Positions 18,193 to 27,522 of a stretch of DNA of 38,284 nt are shown here, piece after piece (the first letter of the stretch is position 1; the number at the start of each line of letters is the position of its first letter). Source of the stretch: Candidatus Prevotella equi (GTDB taxonomy: Bacteria > Bacteroidota > Bacteroidia > Bacteroidales > Bacteroidaceae); the NCBI GenBank assembly GCA_018065145.1, contig JAGHTW010000001.1, forward strand, positions 1 through 38,284. Reading direction: 5' to 3'. Below the pieces are notes generated by a model, which was not told where the DNA came from, did no database searches, and saw only the letters and a list, made by a program, of their open reading frames with translations. The position numbers were made by a program, and so were the translations under genes.

Positions 18193-19767
18193 CTACTCTC
18201 CATCGATTATTTCTTTCATATCAATCATTTCTCCTTTGGAGTCTCTGAATTGATAATCAAGGAAAGATAGTTCCTGAGACGGAATAATAGACAGTCCAAA
18301 TCCATATCTGAACTGCCATTGACGCTTCAAGGACCATATACCTTTATTTATGTACGCTGCAACATACGGATGCACATAAAGAGTAAATTTCTTTATCTTG
18401 ACCTGCTTTGTCAACAGATGAATTTTTCGTTCCAACGTCTCCGTAAAAAGAATACTACTCTTTATCGTTCCCTTACCGAAACAGGTTGGGCACTGCTCCT
18501 CCACCCTAACATCAATCGCAGGGCGCACTCTTTGACGCGTTATTTGCATCAATCCGAACTTTGAAAGCGGGAGGATATTGTGACGAGCACGGTCTTTCTG
18601 CATATTAGCACACATGCGTTCATACAGCAATTGACGATCCTCGGCAAGATTCATATCAATAAAGTCAACTATAATGATACCTCCCATATCTCTCAGCCTC
18701 AACTGCCTAGCAAGCTCATCAGCGGCACCCAGATTTACATCAAGTGCGTTAGCTTCCTGACAATCTACACCACGAGAGCGGTTACCGCTATTCACATCAA
18801 CGACATGCATCGCCTCTGTATGCTCTATTATAAGGTAAGCGCCATGCTTGTAGTTTACGGTACGACCGAAACCACTCTTTATCTGCTTCGTAACATCAAA
18901 GTTGTCAAAGATAGGCAGCTTTCCTGTATATTCTTTTACTATACTTAGTCTGTCAGGTGCAATATTCTTAACATATTGTTGCACCTCATGGAAGATTGCA
19001 GGATCGTTGACGTAGATATTTTCGTAAGTTGGGTTGAAAAGGTCGCGAAGCATCGCAACAGCTCGAGATGTCTCTTCAAAAACAATTTGCGGACGCTTTG
19101 TCGTTTTCTGAACATTAGTAACGGTTTCTATCCAACGCTGATAGAGAATCTCTATTTCCTTAGCAAGCACATCCTCACGAAGACCTTCTGCCACCGTGCG
19201 TACGATGATACCACAGTTTTGAGGTCTTAGTTTCTGAACAATATGCTTTAATCGCGAACGTTCTGCGCTTTGTTTTATCTTGGATGAGACATTAACCTTA
19301 TCACCAAATGGAATAAGGACAAGATAACGCCCTGGAAAAGAAATCTCTCCCGTCAGACGTGGTCCCTTCGTATTTATTGGTTCTTTTACAATCTGCACAA
19401 GTACCTCATTGCCAGGATTCAATATATTACTGATAGAACCCTCTTTCGGTAATTCTGATAAATGCAAAGCATTTTCAAAAGGATATAATTTTCTTCTATC
19501 ACTTTGAACCTGCTTTAAGTATTTTTCGTAAGAGGAATATTGTATTCCAAGATCCAGATAATGCAAGAATGCATCTTTCTCATGCCCCACATCAACAAAG
19601 CACGCATTGAGTCCAGGCATTACCTTTCTTACTTTTGCTACATAGATATTTCCCACAGAAAAAGATGCTTCCCGTGGTTCTGTCTGATATTCTACGAGTT
19701 TTTTATCCTCAAGGAGGGCTATGGATATCTCATTTTCTCTAACGTCTATGATTAGTTCGCTTGTCAC
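18193..19767 (-). CDS. rng: Ribonuclease E/G family protein (RNase G)
   Basis: Endoribonuclease acting in rRNA maturation and mRNA decay, 524 aa. The N-terminal S1 RNA-binding domain (about 35-125) contains CFVDVGHEKDAFLHYLDL. The catalytic core carries the magnesium-binding acidic segments VVDVNSGNRS and IIVDFIDM. The zinc-link motif CPTC (VEEQCPTCFGKG) is near residue 425, and the C-terminal half lacks the long scaffold of RNase E. The start is GTG, giving MTSELIIDVRENE, which fits the family N-terminus. A strong terminator separates it from the HU transcript, so it probably has its own promoter, though I see no clear TAnnTTTG box. Confidence 0.93.
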   Translation of the reverse strand: MTSELIIDVRENEISIALLEDKKLVEYQTEPREASFSVGNIYVAKVRKVMPGLNACFVDVGHEKDAFLHYLDLGIQYSSYEKYLKQVQSDRRKLYPFENALHLSELPKEGSISNILNPGNEVLVQIVKEPINTKGPRLTGEISFPGRYLVLIPFGDKVNVSSKIKQSAERSRLKHIVQKLRPQNCGIIVRTVAEGLREDVLAKEIEILYQRWIETVTNVQKTTKRPQIVFEETSRAVAMLRDLFNPTYENIYVNDPAIFHEVQQYVKNIAPDRLSIVKEYTGKLPIFDNFDVTKQIKSGFGRTVNYKHGAYLIIEHTEAMHVVDVNSGNRSRGVDCQEANALDVNLGAADELARQLRLRDMGGIIIVDFIDMNLAEDRQLLYERMCANMQKDRARHNILPLSKFGLMQITRQRVRPAIDVRVEEQCPTCFGKGTIKSSILFTETLERKIHLLTKQVKIKKFTLYVHPYVAAYINKGIWSLKRQWQFRYGFGLSIIPSQELSFLDYQFRDSKGEMIDMKEIIDGE

Positions 19768-19826
19768 AGGTAGATAAATTTACTGATTTACGAATATATC
19801 CTCTAACAGGATTTTTTGAGGTAGGT

Positions 19827-19868
19827 AAAAAAAACAGGGCAAGGGAATCTGATGATTCCTCTCGCCCT
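19827..19868 (-). terminator. Terminator after the HU and 29-aa protein genes
   Basis: On the minus strand AGGGCGAGAGGAATC pairs with GATTCCCTTGCCCT (arms 19854-19868 and 19836-19849, a 4-nt loop, minor mismatches), followed by eight Ts. A strong intrinsic terminator. Confidence 0.9.
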
Positions 19869-19898
19869 ATCTCTTTGGAAAAAGAAAAGCCTTAAAGC

Positions 19899-19988
19899 TT
19901 ACTTGCTCTTATGACGATTCTTTCTCAATCTCTTCTTACGCTTGTGAGTAGCCATCTTGTGGCCCTTCTTCTTTTTTCCGTTAGGCAT
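19899..19988 (-). CDS. 29-residue strongly basic protein, Bacteroidota type
   Basis: Begins MPNGKKKKGHKMATHKRKKR and ends RHKSK; 29 aa, of which 15 are Lys or Arg and three are His. The ATG, clean stop, 32-bp spacing from HU and strong terminator immediately after support a real gene. Short proteins with this MP-G-KK-KKxHKMATHKRKKR pattern are common in Bacteroidota. The composition suggests binding to rRNA or another nucleic acid, perhaps as a ribosomal accessory protein (inference; not proven by this sequence). Confidence 0.8.
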   Translation of the reverse strand: MPNGKKKKGHKMATHKRKKRLRKNRHKSK

Positions 19989-20020
19989 AGTTGTAATGTT
20001 TTTATGATTAGTGTTTAATT

Positions 20021-20317
20021 TTAATCGTTTGAAGTAACATCCTCACCCTTCATACGCTGCTGGAAGCTCTTTGCAGGCTTAAAACCAGGATAGTTATGTG
20101 GTGGTATTGTAAGTGTTGTATTCTTGGATATGTTACGAGCTGTCTTTTCTGCACGCTTCTTAACAACGAATGTACCAAAACCGCGGAGATATACATTCTC
20201 CTCATTGCACATAGCGTCGCGAATAACCTGCATGAGACCCTCAACTACAATCATTACATCCTTCTTCTGCTGACCTGTCTTGTTAGAAATCTCTGTGATG
20301 ATATCTGCCTTTGTCAT
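20021..20317 (-). CDS. HU-family DNA-binding protein
   Basis: Histone-like nucleoid protein that binds and bends DNA as a dimer. 98 aa, with the normal HU length plus a short acidic tail (GEDVTSND). The dimer-forming helices are at 1-40; the beta-arm region includes VYLRGFGTFVVKKRAEKTAR and the arm-tip motif IPPHNYPGFKPAKSFQ, where the usual Asn-Pro-x-Thr is diverged. It leads a transcript with the 29-aa basic protein. A -7 box (TACCTTTG, 20363-20370, minus strand) lies 46 bp upstream. Confidence 0.93.
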   Translation of the reverse strand: MTKADIITEISNKTGQQKKDVMIVVEGLMQVIRDAMCNEENVYLRGFGTFVVKKRAEKTARNISKNTTLTIPPHNYPGFKPAKSFQQRMKGEDVTSND

Positions 20318-20362
20318 TGTGTTTTTATTAATTTTTGTAACTTGTTATTTCAAAATTGATTG

Positions 20363-20370
20363 CAAAGGTA
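20363..20370 (-). promoter_or_regulatory. -7 box of the HU gene
   Basis: TACCTTTG on the minus strand; the expected -33 position holds only TTTT (20391-20394). Confidence 0.6.
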
Positions 20371-20445
20371 CAATTTTTTTTTGTGGTATGAAAATTTTTT
20401 GCGTATTTTTTTCAAAATTAATGATTTAGAGCAAAAAAGTATGTT

Positions 20446-21954
20446 TTACTTTTCCTGTTTTGGCTCAAAAGCGCCAATAGTTGGATGTTCTGCATCACGT
20501 TCTGCACCACGTCTATCAACAGGCAACGAAGTTTCTTTGTTTGCTGCACCTATAGCAGGATTTTGCGGAGACTCTGCTGTTGTTGGGTTCCATGACTTCG
20601 GTGTAAAGTCATAAAAGAAAAAATCTGTATCAAAAAGCACAAAGCATGTATCAGGTCGTGTCAAAGTGTCCGTTGAATTTTCAAGAATATTATCAGCATT
20701 AGCGAAGAACACACTATCTTTATCAGTAGGCATTACAGTACGCAGGAGCGAATTCTCAAAACGTACATCAAGCGGTTCTGTAGTATTACGTCCGCCATAG
20801 GACCATAGAATGACGTCATCAGCATAACCCTTTACCATGCTATTTTTTACACGAATACTGAGCGGATATACTATTGTTGTATCAGCGACGGTAGTGTTTG
20901 CCATTGCCAATGCTGGTCCACGATTAGCATCAAAAGGATAATACTGTACAATTGTAGAACCATTGATATCAATGTTACCACCGAGGAAATAAGCACAGGT
21001 ATCCTGACAGTTACTTATCTGCGTGTTATGAATATCAATTTTACTATTAACCGCATATATTCCATTTTGTTTCATGTTATGTATAGTAACATTGGAAAGG
21101 CTTGCTTTTTGTCTTGTATTATCTGTAGCACTATCACAGAGAATGCCGGTAGTACCACTATGTATATCAATGTATTCAAACACATTATCGTATGACTCTG
21201 GTCGCAAACGAATACCGCCCCACTGTCCTGGATTATTATCGTACATTAGATTAGAGACCATACGATCAAGACGATCACATCGCATAGTTATCTCATTATC
21301 CTGTGCACCCTTTGCGTACAACGTTCCACGCACATCAATACCAGCACCACCATGAAAATACAACGTAGTGGCAGGTGCTATTGTAAGTGTAGCATTCTCG
21401 TTTACACGAATAGTGTCATATATAACGACAGGCATACCATTGGTATTTGCTATTGTTGTATCTTGATTTATGACCAGATTTCGTAATACGTATGCATCCC
21501 AAGACCATGCATTTAGATTGACACTTTGCGTTACGCCGCTCTCAAGTGTAAACACAAGATTATCCTCCACACGCTTTGGTTCATACGCCTTTTGGGTTCT
21601 GGAAGTCATTTCCACAAATATGCGCAATGAGTCACCTTTACGTAAGGCCATGTCTGATACCTGATATCCCACTTCTGGTGAGAGATAGGTACCATTAACA
21701 TTAACTCTGAAACCTGTCTGATTTCCGCTTGCGAGACGCACATTGGCTATACGCAATCCTTTACCAGTAAAATTATACGCTTTCAGTTGTTTGGAAGGGG
21801 ACGGTATAGTTGAGAAAATAGTATCAAGAGACAATGTATCGCTCTCAAAAGTAAGCCGATTCTCTGGTGATACAGAGAAACTATCATCGCTACATGCTAT
21901 TATTGCAGTCATAGCGAAGAGGGTACATATTATATTTCTTATTTTATTCTTCAT
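20446..21954 (-). CDS. Beta-helix lipoprotein, function unknown
   Basis: 502-aa predicted lipoprotein: the signal peptide ends IIAC with the lipidated Cys at 21. An N-terminal beta-sandwich-like part (about 30-150) precedes a right-handed parallel beta-helix (about 170-420), seen as repeated short turns such as VTIHNMKQNGIYAVNSKIDI and GNIDINGSTIV. The C-terminal stretch ends with TIGAFEPKQEK; a terminal IGAFE motif is common in secreted Bacteroidota beta-helix proteins. Its start overlaps the tilS end by 11 nt, so the genes are coupled. Polysaccharide binding or cleavage is possible but no catalytic residues are evident. Confidence 0.75.
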   Translation of the reverse strand: MKNKIRNIICTLFAMTAIIACSDDSFSVSPENRLTFESDTLSLDTIFSTIPSPSKQLKAYNFTGKGLRIANVRLASGNQTGFRVNVNGTYLSPEVGYQVSDMALRKGDSLRIFVEMTSRTQKAYEPKRVEDNLVFTLESGVTQSVNLNAWSWDAYVLRNLVINQDTTIANTNGMPVVIYDTIRVNENATLTIAPATTLYFHGGAGIDVRGTLYAKGAQDNEITMRCDRLDRMVSNLMYDNNPGQWGGIRLRPESYDNVFEYIDIHSGTTGILCDSATDNTRQKASLSNVTIHNMKQNGIYAVNSKIDIHNTQISNCQDTCAYFLGGNIDINGSTIVQYYPFDANRGPALAMANTTVADTTIVYPLSIRVKNSMVKGYADDVILWSYGGRNTTEPLDVRFENSLLRTVMPTDKDSVFFANADNILENSTDTLTRPDTCFVLFDTDFFFYDFTPKSWNPTTAESPQNPAIGAANKETSLPVDRRGAERDAEHPTIGAFEPKQEK

Positions 21955-23299
21955 CAGTAATATAACGCATGGTTATGATATTTATTGTTTTTTCCGTTAT
22001 TGCAGCATCTTGCGAAACACGCTCACCAAGCAGCCATAAGATAGAGCCTGAAGCATCAGTAAGGACTAACTGCTGTCTTTTTTGGAAAATATTACGTTTA
22101 CGATCTGTCAGATAATCACTGACTAGTTTTGAACCTCTCATACCGTAAGGCCTAAAGCGATCTCCTGCCTCTACACGACGTATTTTTAATGGAAACTTAA
22201 TCTTATCAGCATCCAAAGTCGCTATATTCGCATCCCGACTTGGTGCGAACGAATCTTCCCTGTATGCAAAAGACACTCCAACCTTTGCGCGTTCATTATA
22301 TATATATGTAAGAGGTGTATCAGGTACATCCATCAATGGCGAAGCATTTATGACCAAAGGCTTATTTTCTTCATTTATATAACTGTCTCCTTTTTCTTCT
22401 ACTATTAATCTGCCGCGATCTATCGTTGCCGCATGTGTAGCAGAGAACCACACCTTACCCGACAGTGTCTGATCTGATGCGGTATTACTGTTATCTGATA
22501 GAACATGTAGATGTCCATATATTTGTTCTATCTGTGCAGGAGAGAAGCCTAATGGAAACAGCTGATTGAAGAGTTCTTGCTCTCCCCCTGTTTCGTGTTT
22601 ATCTATATCATTCCTTTTTTCCTGTCCTATAGCTTCGCTGACATGGCGAATTGTATTTGCTATACTTTTTCGGACGGAAGGATTTATAGTTTCCATCAAC
22701 GGAAGAAGATTAAGGCGAATCTTATTGCGCACTACATCATCAACGAGATTGGAACTATCTGTAACATACGATTGATGACGAAGCGTAAGATAATCTTCTA
22801 TCTGCTGACGTGACACACTAAGTAGTGGTCGTACAATATGCCCATTGCGTGGTTTCATACCACACAATCCGTTAACTCCAGTTCCTCGTAGAATATTCAA
22901 CAAGAATGTTTCAATATTATCATCACGATGATGCGCCACTAGAATATCTTCAGCATTTATGGCAATACGCAGTTGTTCAAAATAATTATATCGAAGGTCT
23001 CTTGCTGCCATTTCAATACTTATCTTATGCAACGATGCATAGCTCTTTGTATCAAAATGTGTAAGGTATAACTTTATACCAATATTCTCACAAAGTTCCT
23101 TACAGAATTGCTCATCACGATTGCTTTCCTCACCTCGCAAATTGAAATTACAATGTACAGCCTGAACATCATATCCCAGTTCCTTCATTACAAGTAGCAG
23201 GCAAACGGAATCAGCACCTCCTGACAATGCCACGAGGTGCTGGTGCTCTTTCGAAAGAAGTCTGTTACGTTGTATATATTTCTTTATACTATTCAACAT
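21944..23299 (-). CDS. tilS: tRNA(Ile)-lysidine synthase
   Basis: Modifies the wobble C of the tRNA-Ile CAU anticodon to lysidine so that it reads AUA. About 451 aa with the N-terminal PP-loop ATPase motif SGGADS (26-31), the HHRDDNIETFLLN motif, and a C-terminal TilS domain containing DRFRPYGMRGSKLVSDYLTDRK-type residues. ATG at 23299 (MLNSIKKYIQ) is preferred. An in-frame TTG at 23308 would add three residues and lengthen the overlap with the rlmI stop. It overlaps the downstream lipoprotein gene by 11 nt. Confidence 0.94.
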   Translation of the reverse strand: MLNSIKKYIQRNRLLSKEHQHLVALSGGADSVCLLLVMKELGYDVQAVHCNFNLRGEESNRDEQFCKELCENIGIKLYLTHFDTKSYASLHKISIEMAARDLRYNYFEQLRIAINAEDILVAHHRDDNIETFLLNILRGTGVNGLCGMKPRNGHIVRPLLSVSRQQIEDYLTLRHQSYVTDSSNLVDDVVRNKIRLNLLPLMETINPSVRKSIANTIRHVSEAIGQEKRNDIDKHETGGEQELFNQLFPLGFSPAQIEQIYGHLHVLSDNSNTASDQTLSGKVWFSATHAATIDRGRLIVEEKGDSYINEENKPLVINASPLMDVPDTPLTYIYNERAKVGVSFAYREDSFAPSRDANIATLDADKIKFPLKIRRVEAGDRFRPYGMRGSKLVSDYLTDRKRNIFQKRQQLVLTDASGSILWLLGERVSQDAAITEKTINIITMRYITDEE

Positions 23300-24464
23300 A
23301 TAGTACAAGTCCTTTCAAATATTCTCCTTCTGGATGATAAATGTTTATAGGATGGTCAGCAGGCTGATGTAACTGATGCAGAATGCGAACCTTACGTCTT
23401 GCCTGCGCTGCAGCTGTAAAGACTGCATTGCGGAAGTTATCTTTTGTTACTACCTGAGAGCAAGAGAAGGTAAAGAGGATTCCACCTGGCTTAATCTTCT
23501 CAAAGGCCTTAACATTCAAACGCGTATAACCCTTCAAGGCATTACGCAATGCACCACGATGTTTGGCAAAAGCAGGTGGATCAAGAATAATAAGGTCATA
23601 ATTAGAGCCAGCTTGTTCAAGGTATTTGAACGCATCTTCACAAAAAGCCGCATGACGCTTGTCTCCAGGGAAATTGAGTTCTACATTTTCCGTTGTCAGC
23701 TCTATTGCACGTGCAGAACTATCAACGGAGTGTACTAGTGATGCTCCACCACGCATTGCATAGAAAGAGAAACCGCCTGTATAACAGAACATATTCAGTA
23801 CCTTCTTATTACGAGAGAATTGTTCCAGTAATGAACGGTTTTCGCGCTGATCAACAAAGAAACCCGTCTTCTGACCTTTTAGATAATCAACTCTGAATTT
23901 CAGACCATTCTCAAGTGCTACGGTATCATTTGTTCCACCGTATATGAATCCGTTTTCCTGTCCCAAGTCGGCTTTGAACGGAAGTGTTGTCTCACTTTTG
24001 TAATAGACATTTTCTATACGATTGCCCATTACCTTTACCAGTTCCTGTGCTATTGCCTCACGACATATATGCATTCCAACAGAATGAGCCTGCATTACAG
24101 CCGTTGTTCCATAGCAGTCAATGACAAGTCCAGGCAGATTATCTCCCTCACCATGTACCAGACGGTAAGTATTATTGTTTGGATTATCTGCTATGCCGAT
24201 ACTGATACGCATCTGCAATGCTACATTAAGGCGCTGATGCCAGAAGTTCTGGTCTATTGGTTCATCATCAAAGGTAAGGATACGCACAGCAATGCTACCT
24301 ATCTGATAATGTCCACGTCCTATAAATGAACCATCATGACAGATAACATCCACTATGTCACCTTCTTCTATTCCTTTATCCATCTTCTGGATTGCTCCTG
24401 AGAACACCCATGGATGGAATCTCTTCATACTCTCTTCTTTACCTCTCTTAAGATATATCTTCAT
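23289..24464 (-). CDS. rlmI: 23S rRNA (cytosine-C5) methyltransferase, RlmI-like
   Basis: Class I SAM-dependent methyltransferase, 391 aa. An N-terminal PUA domain (about 1-75, with HPWVFSGAI and GDIVDV) is followed by a RlmI-type EEHEE linker and a Rossmann domain with FCYTGGFSFYAMRGGA and the catalytic IILDPPAFAKHRG loop, then a late motif with SCSQVV carrying the likely catalytic Cys. E. coli RlmI makes m5C1962 in 23S rRNA. The closely related RlmCD-like enzymes cannot be fully excluded. It overlaps the exonuclease gene by 17 nt and tilS by 11 nt. Confidence 0.88.
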   Translation of the reverse strand: MKIYLKRGKEESMKRFHPWVFSGAIQKMDKGIEEGDIVDVICHDGSFIGRGHYQIGSIAVRILTFDDEPIDQNFWHQRLNVALQMRISIGIADNPNNNTYRLVHGEGDNLPGLVIDCYGTTAVMQAHSVGMHICREAIAQELVKVMGNRIENVYYKSETTLPFKADLGQENGFIYGGTNDTVALENGLKFRVDYLKGQKTGFFVDQRENRSLLEQFSRNKKVLNMFCYTGGFSFYAMRGGASLVHSVDSSARAIELTTENVELNFPGDKRHAAFCEDAFKYLEQAGSNYDLIILDPPAFAKHRGALRNALKGYTRLNVKAFEKIKPGGILFTFSCSQVVTKDNFRNAVFTAAAQARRKVRILHQLHQPADHPINIYHPEGEYLKGLVLYVE

Positions 24465-25110
24465 TATCTTGTTTGTTGTTAATTATTGGTTCTGGTTCTG
24501 GCACAACGATAAGTTCGTAGTCGTTTGTTTCTTTCAGTCGTATATATTCTTTGTATAGCATCACGCAAGCCCATGCATCTGTTGCGGCATAGCCTTTCTG
24601 CTTTTCTGACAGCACATCAGCCTCCCAGTTACTCAACTGTTCTCTCTTTGATATTCTCTCTCCAAAGATATTAGCATAGAGCTTTGCCAGACTCATATCT
24701 TTTATGCCTAACTCTGTCATGTGATCCTGAAGTTCAAAGAATCCAGCTGCGGTGAAGTCACCACGTTTATGCAATGACATCACATCGTCATGCCATGACA
24801 AGCCAACCTTTACCACGTCTGTTGTCTCAAGCAATCTTTTTATTGCAGGACAAAGCCCTATTCTATTCAGTCGGAAAAGGAAACAAGTGTCAATGGTACT
24901 AACCTGTAACAATGCCACCTTATTCTGTCTGCCCCGTTTGAATATTGGTTTTGTCTCGGTATCAAAGCCTAATATATCTGCTTTCAAAAGATAATCCACG
25001 GCTTTCTCTGCCTCACTTTCCGATAATATAGTTATTATCCTACCAGAAAAGAGAACTCTCGGCAACTGTCCTATCTTTGTCTTATCAAATTTACTATATA
25101 ATGTGCGCAT
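24448..25110 (-). CDS. 3'-5' exonuclease, DEDDy family (RNase D-like domain)
   Basis: 220 aa, a single DnaQ-like/RNase D exonuclease domain. Exo I is GFDTETKP (D50, E52), Exo II falls around VGLSWHDDVMSL, and Exo III is Y-AAT-D in KGYAATDAWACVMLY, placing it in the DEDDy subgroup. No HRDC domains follow, so it is smaller than RNase D. It may process RNA or single-stranded DNA. It lies 4 nt after the inositol-phosphatase-like gene and overlaps the next gene. Confidence 0.85.
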   Translation of the reverse strand: MRTLYSKFDKTKIGQLPRVLFSGRIITILSESEAEKAVDYLLKADILGFDTETKPIFKRGRQNKVALLQVSTIDTCFLFRLNRIGLCPAIKRLLETTDVVKVGLSWHDDVMSLHKRGDFTAAGFFELQDHMTELGIKDMSLAKLYANIFGERISKREQLSNWEADVLSEKQKGYAATDAWACVMLYKEYIRLKETNDYELIVVPEPEPIINNKQDNEDIS

Positions 25111-25114
25111 TTAA

Positions 25115-25912
25115 TTATCTTACCAATTCCTTTAACTGGTTAACAAGAATTTCGGGACCTGCAATAATAGATATGTTTCGGTCATCACGGAATGGCACTA
25201 TGATACCGCCTGCCTCCTGCACAATAAGTGCACCGGCGCATGCATCATATTCCTTAAGATCCATCTCCCAATAAGCATCTATCGTTCCCATAGCGGTGGA
25301 ACATAGGTCGTAGGCTGCAGAACCCATACGACGGAAACCACGTATCTTTGGTATTATACGCTGACAGTTGTCAATATTATTCGCTGGGTTTGTAGCCTTA
25401 TCGTACGGAAAGCCTGATGCCAACACACATGTAGCGATATCTGTCTTTGTAGTAACATGAAGTCTGTCAGGTGTCATCAATTCTCCCAAGCACAATCCTT
25501 GCTGCATGAATGCTCCCCTACCCTTCACGGCAGTAAACAATTCATCAAGGTAAGGTGCATAAACCACGCCTACCTGTGTTTCATCTTCATACTTCACACC
25601 AATGCTGACACAGAAGATAGGTAAACCTTGCGAATAACTGTTTGTACCATCAAGTGGATCTATCACCCATGACCATTTTGCTCCCTCGTGTATATGGCGG
25701 CCTGTCTCTTCACCTATTATATTATGATCAGGATAACGCTTTGATATCTCTTTCACAAGCAGTGCTTCTGACTCTTTATCTACCTTCGTCACAACATCGT
25801 ATATTGACGTCTTGGTATCTATATCCAAAGCCTTGGTGCGGAAATACTCCATATGTATCTCGCCCACTGCTGCTGCCATATTTATAGCGTCCTGTAGTAT
25901 CTTATCTAACAT
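25115..25912 (-). CDS. Inositol monophosphatase / CysQ family phosphatase
   Basis: 265-aa magnesium-dependent, lithium-sensitive-type phosphatase fold. Metal-site motifs are IIGEETGR, WVIDPLDGTNSYSQGLPIF and, near the C-terminus, YWEMDLKEYDACAGALIVQEAGG. Substrates in this family include inositol phosphate, 3'-phosphoadenosine 5'-phosphate and fructose bisphosphate, and the sequence alone does not decide between them. Gaps of 9 nt upstream and 4 nt downstream indicate operon membership. Confidence 0.88.
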   Translation of the reverse strand: MLDKILQDAINMAAAVGEIHMEYFRTKALDIDTKTSIYDVVTKVDKESEALLVKEISKRYPDHNIIGEETGRHIHEGAKWSWVIDPLDGTNSYSQGLPIFCVSIGVKYEDETQVGVVYAPYLDELFTAVKGRGAFMQQGLCLGELMTPDRLHVTTKTDIATCVLASGFPYDKATNPANNIDNCQRIIPKIRGFRRMGSAAYDLCSTAMGTIDAYWEMDLKEYDACAGALIVQEAGGIIVPFRDDRNISIIAGPEILVNQLKELVR

Positions 25913-25921
25913 ATTATAGGA

Positions 25922-26926
25922 TTAAAATTGTTCTAGATATGCTATTCTCTTGGCTGTATCTGGGTGTGTAGAGAACATACTATTGAGGAATCCTGTTATG
26001 CCACTTGTTAAACTTTGTGGATGAACGATGAACAGCTGTGCTACATCCTCACGTTCTACATTCTGCAAACCAGGATTTCCTGATATCTTTCTCAACGCAG
26101 AAGCCAAGGCGAGTGGATTGCCACACAGCTCTGCACCGCCAGCATCTGCCATATATTCTCGCTTACGAGATATGGCGAAACGAGTAAGCAGTATGAAGAA
26201 ATATGCTATTACACAGCATATTACACCAATCACCATTACTATGATAACGCTTGCTCCACTATTCTTATCACGACTATCACGTCGTCCACCACCAAACAAC
26301 ATTTGGTTGTACAACATCCTTATCACGATGTTCATGATAGTTGAGACGATACCTACAAAGACGATAGATGTTATGAGCAAACGCGTATCACGATTGCGAA
26401 TATGTGTCAACTCATGACCAATCACACCTGCCAGTTCTTCATCATTGAGCAAATCGAGCAAACCTGTAGTGACAGTAACAGCATACGACTTCTTATCAAT
26501 TCCCGAAGCAAAGGCATTAAGCTGTGGATCATTCACCACATTAATCTGTGGCATGTCCATACCGCACGTCATACAAAGGTTCTCAACGATGTTATAAACC
26601 CTTGGATTCTCGCTTCTTGACAGAGAACGTGCACCTGTTGCCGCCTTCACCATTGACGAATTGAAAAGATAGGCTATAGTAAACCACACTCCTACTCCAC
26701 CTACTACCCATGGTAATGCCTGCATGAAGATATAGTTTACGGTTTCCACGTCAAGTCCGTTGCTATAACTATTACCATATTCATCATACGAGTTATTACC
26801 CAATACATTCAGTATGGCGAGGAATATCCACACCATACCGAGCAATATTGTAGGAAAACCGAGAAGCAGAAGGAAGCTCTTTCGGTTGTTACTGTCTATC
26901 TGTGTCTGAAGACCTACGTATTTCAT
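25922..26926 (-). CDS. M48 family zinc metalloprotease, HtpX-like
   Basis: Membrane-bound zinc endopeptidase of 334 aa. Hydrophobic segments lie at about 18-42 and 65-90, and a pair after the active site at about 183-205 and 226-248. The active site is H171-E172-L-T-H175 with third ligand E257 in REYMADAGG. The family performs quality control of membrane proteins. It is paired with lemA 20 nt upstream, a conserved LemA-M48 arrangement, so the two proteins probably act together at the inner membrane. Confidence 0.92.
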   Translation of the reverse strand: MKYVGLQTQIDSNNRKSFLLLLGFPTILLGMVWIFLAILNVLGNNSYDEYGNSYSNGLDVETVNYIFMQALPWVVGGVGVWFTIAYLFNSSMVKAATGARSLSRSENPRVYNIVENLCMTCGMDMPQINVVNDPQLNAFASGIDKKSYAVTVTTGLLDLLNDEELAGVIGHELTHIRNRDTRLLITSIVFVGIVSTIMNIVIRMLYNQMLFGGGRRDSRDKNSGASVIIVMVIGVICCVIAYFFILLTRFAISRKREYMADAGGAELCGNPLALASALRKISGNPGLQNVEREDVAQLFIVHPQSLTSGITGFLNSMFSTHPDTAKRIAYLEQF

Positions 26927-26946
26927 TTCTTTTTCCTATGCCTGTC

Positions 26947-27510
26947 TTAGAATGACACTGTTGGCGCCTTTTCTACAGCAGCACGCTCTTCTGGTGCTAC
27001 TTCGAACATTGGCTCCTTATGGAAACCAAACATTCCTGCAAGCAGGTTTGCAGGGAATGTCTGCACGGCATTATTTAATTCCTTTGTAGCAGAATTGAAG
27101 AAACGACGTGTTGCAGCAAGCTTATTCTCTATGTCAGCCAACTCGGACTGCAACTGCATAAAGTTCTGGTTTGCCTTGAGATCTGGATAAGCCTCAACAC
27201 TAACCTTAAGACCGGCAAGAGCACCAGAAAGCTGGCTTTCTGCTGCTATCTTATCGTTTATGCCTGTAGCAGACATTGCAGCTGTACGTGCTGCGGTTAC
27301 GCGCTCAAGAAGTTCCTTCTCGTGGGTAGCATATCCCTTTACCGTGTTCACGAGGTTAGGGATAAGATCATAACGCATCTTGAGCTGAACATCAATATTG
27401 GCAAATGCATTTTCACGATTATTACGAAGTTTTACCAAACTGTTGTAAATACCAATTGCCCAAAGAGCAATTACAACTACTACGATTAAAATAATAATTC
27501 CTGTACTCAT
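26947..27510 (-). CDS. lemA: LemA family protein
   Basis: 187 aa. A single N-terminal transmembrane helix (about 4-22, IIILIVVVVIALWAIGIYNS) is followed by a long helical bundle containing the LemA signature VKLRNNRENAFANIDVQLK and RYDLIPNLVNTVKGYA. The C-terminal part faces the periplasm. Function is not firmly known; gene pairing with M48 proteases suggests a scaffold or substrate-handling role. Its start is only 12 nt after the GH43 stop. Either the pair is co-transcribed or lemA has a promoter hidden in the GH43 3' end. Confidence 0.92.
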   Translation of the reverse strand: MSTGIIILIVVVVIALWAIGIYNSLVKLRNNRENAFANIDVQLKMRYDLIPNLVNTVKGYATHEKELLERVTAARTAAMSATGINDKIAAESQLSGALAGLKVSVEAYPDLKANQNFMQLQSELADIENKLAATRRFFNSATKELNNAVQTFPANLLAGMFGFHKEPMFEVAPEERAAVEKAPTVSF

Positions 27511-27522
27511 AATTTTATTTTT

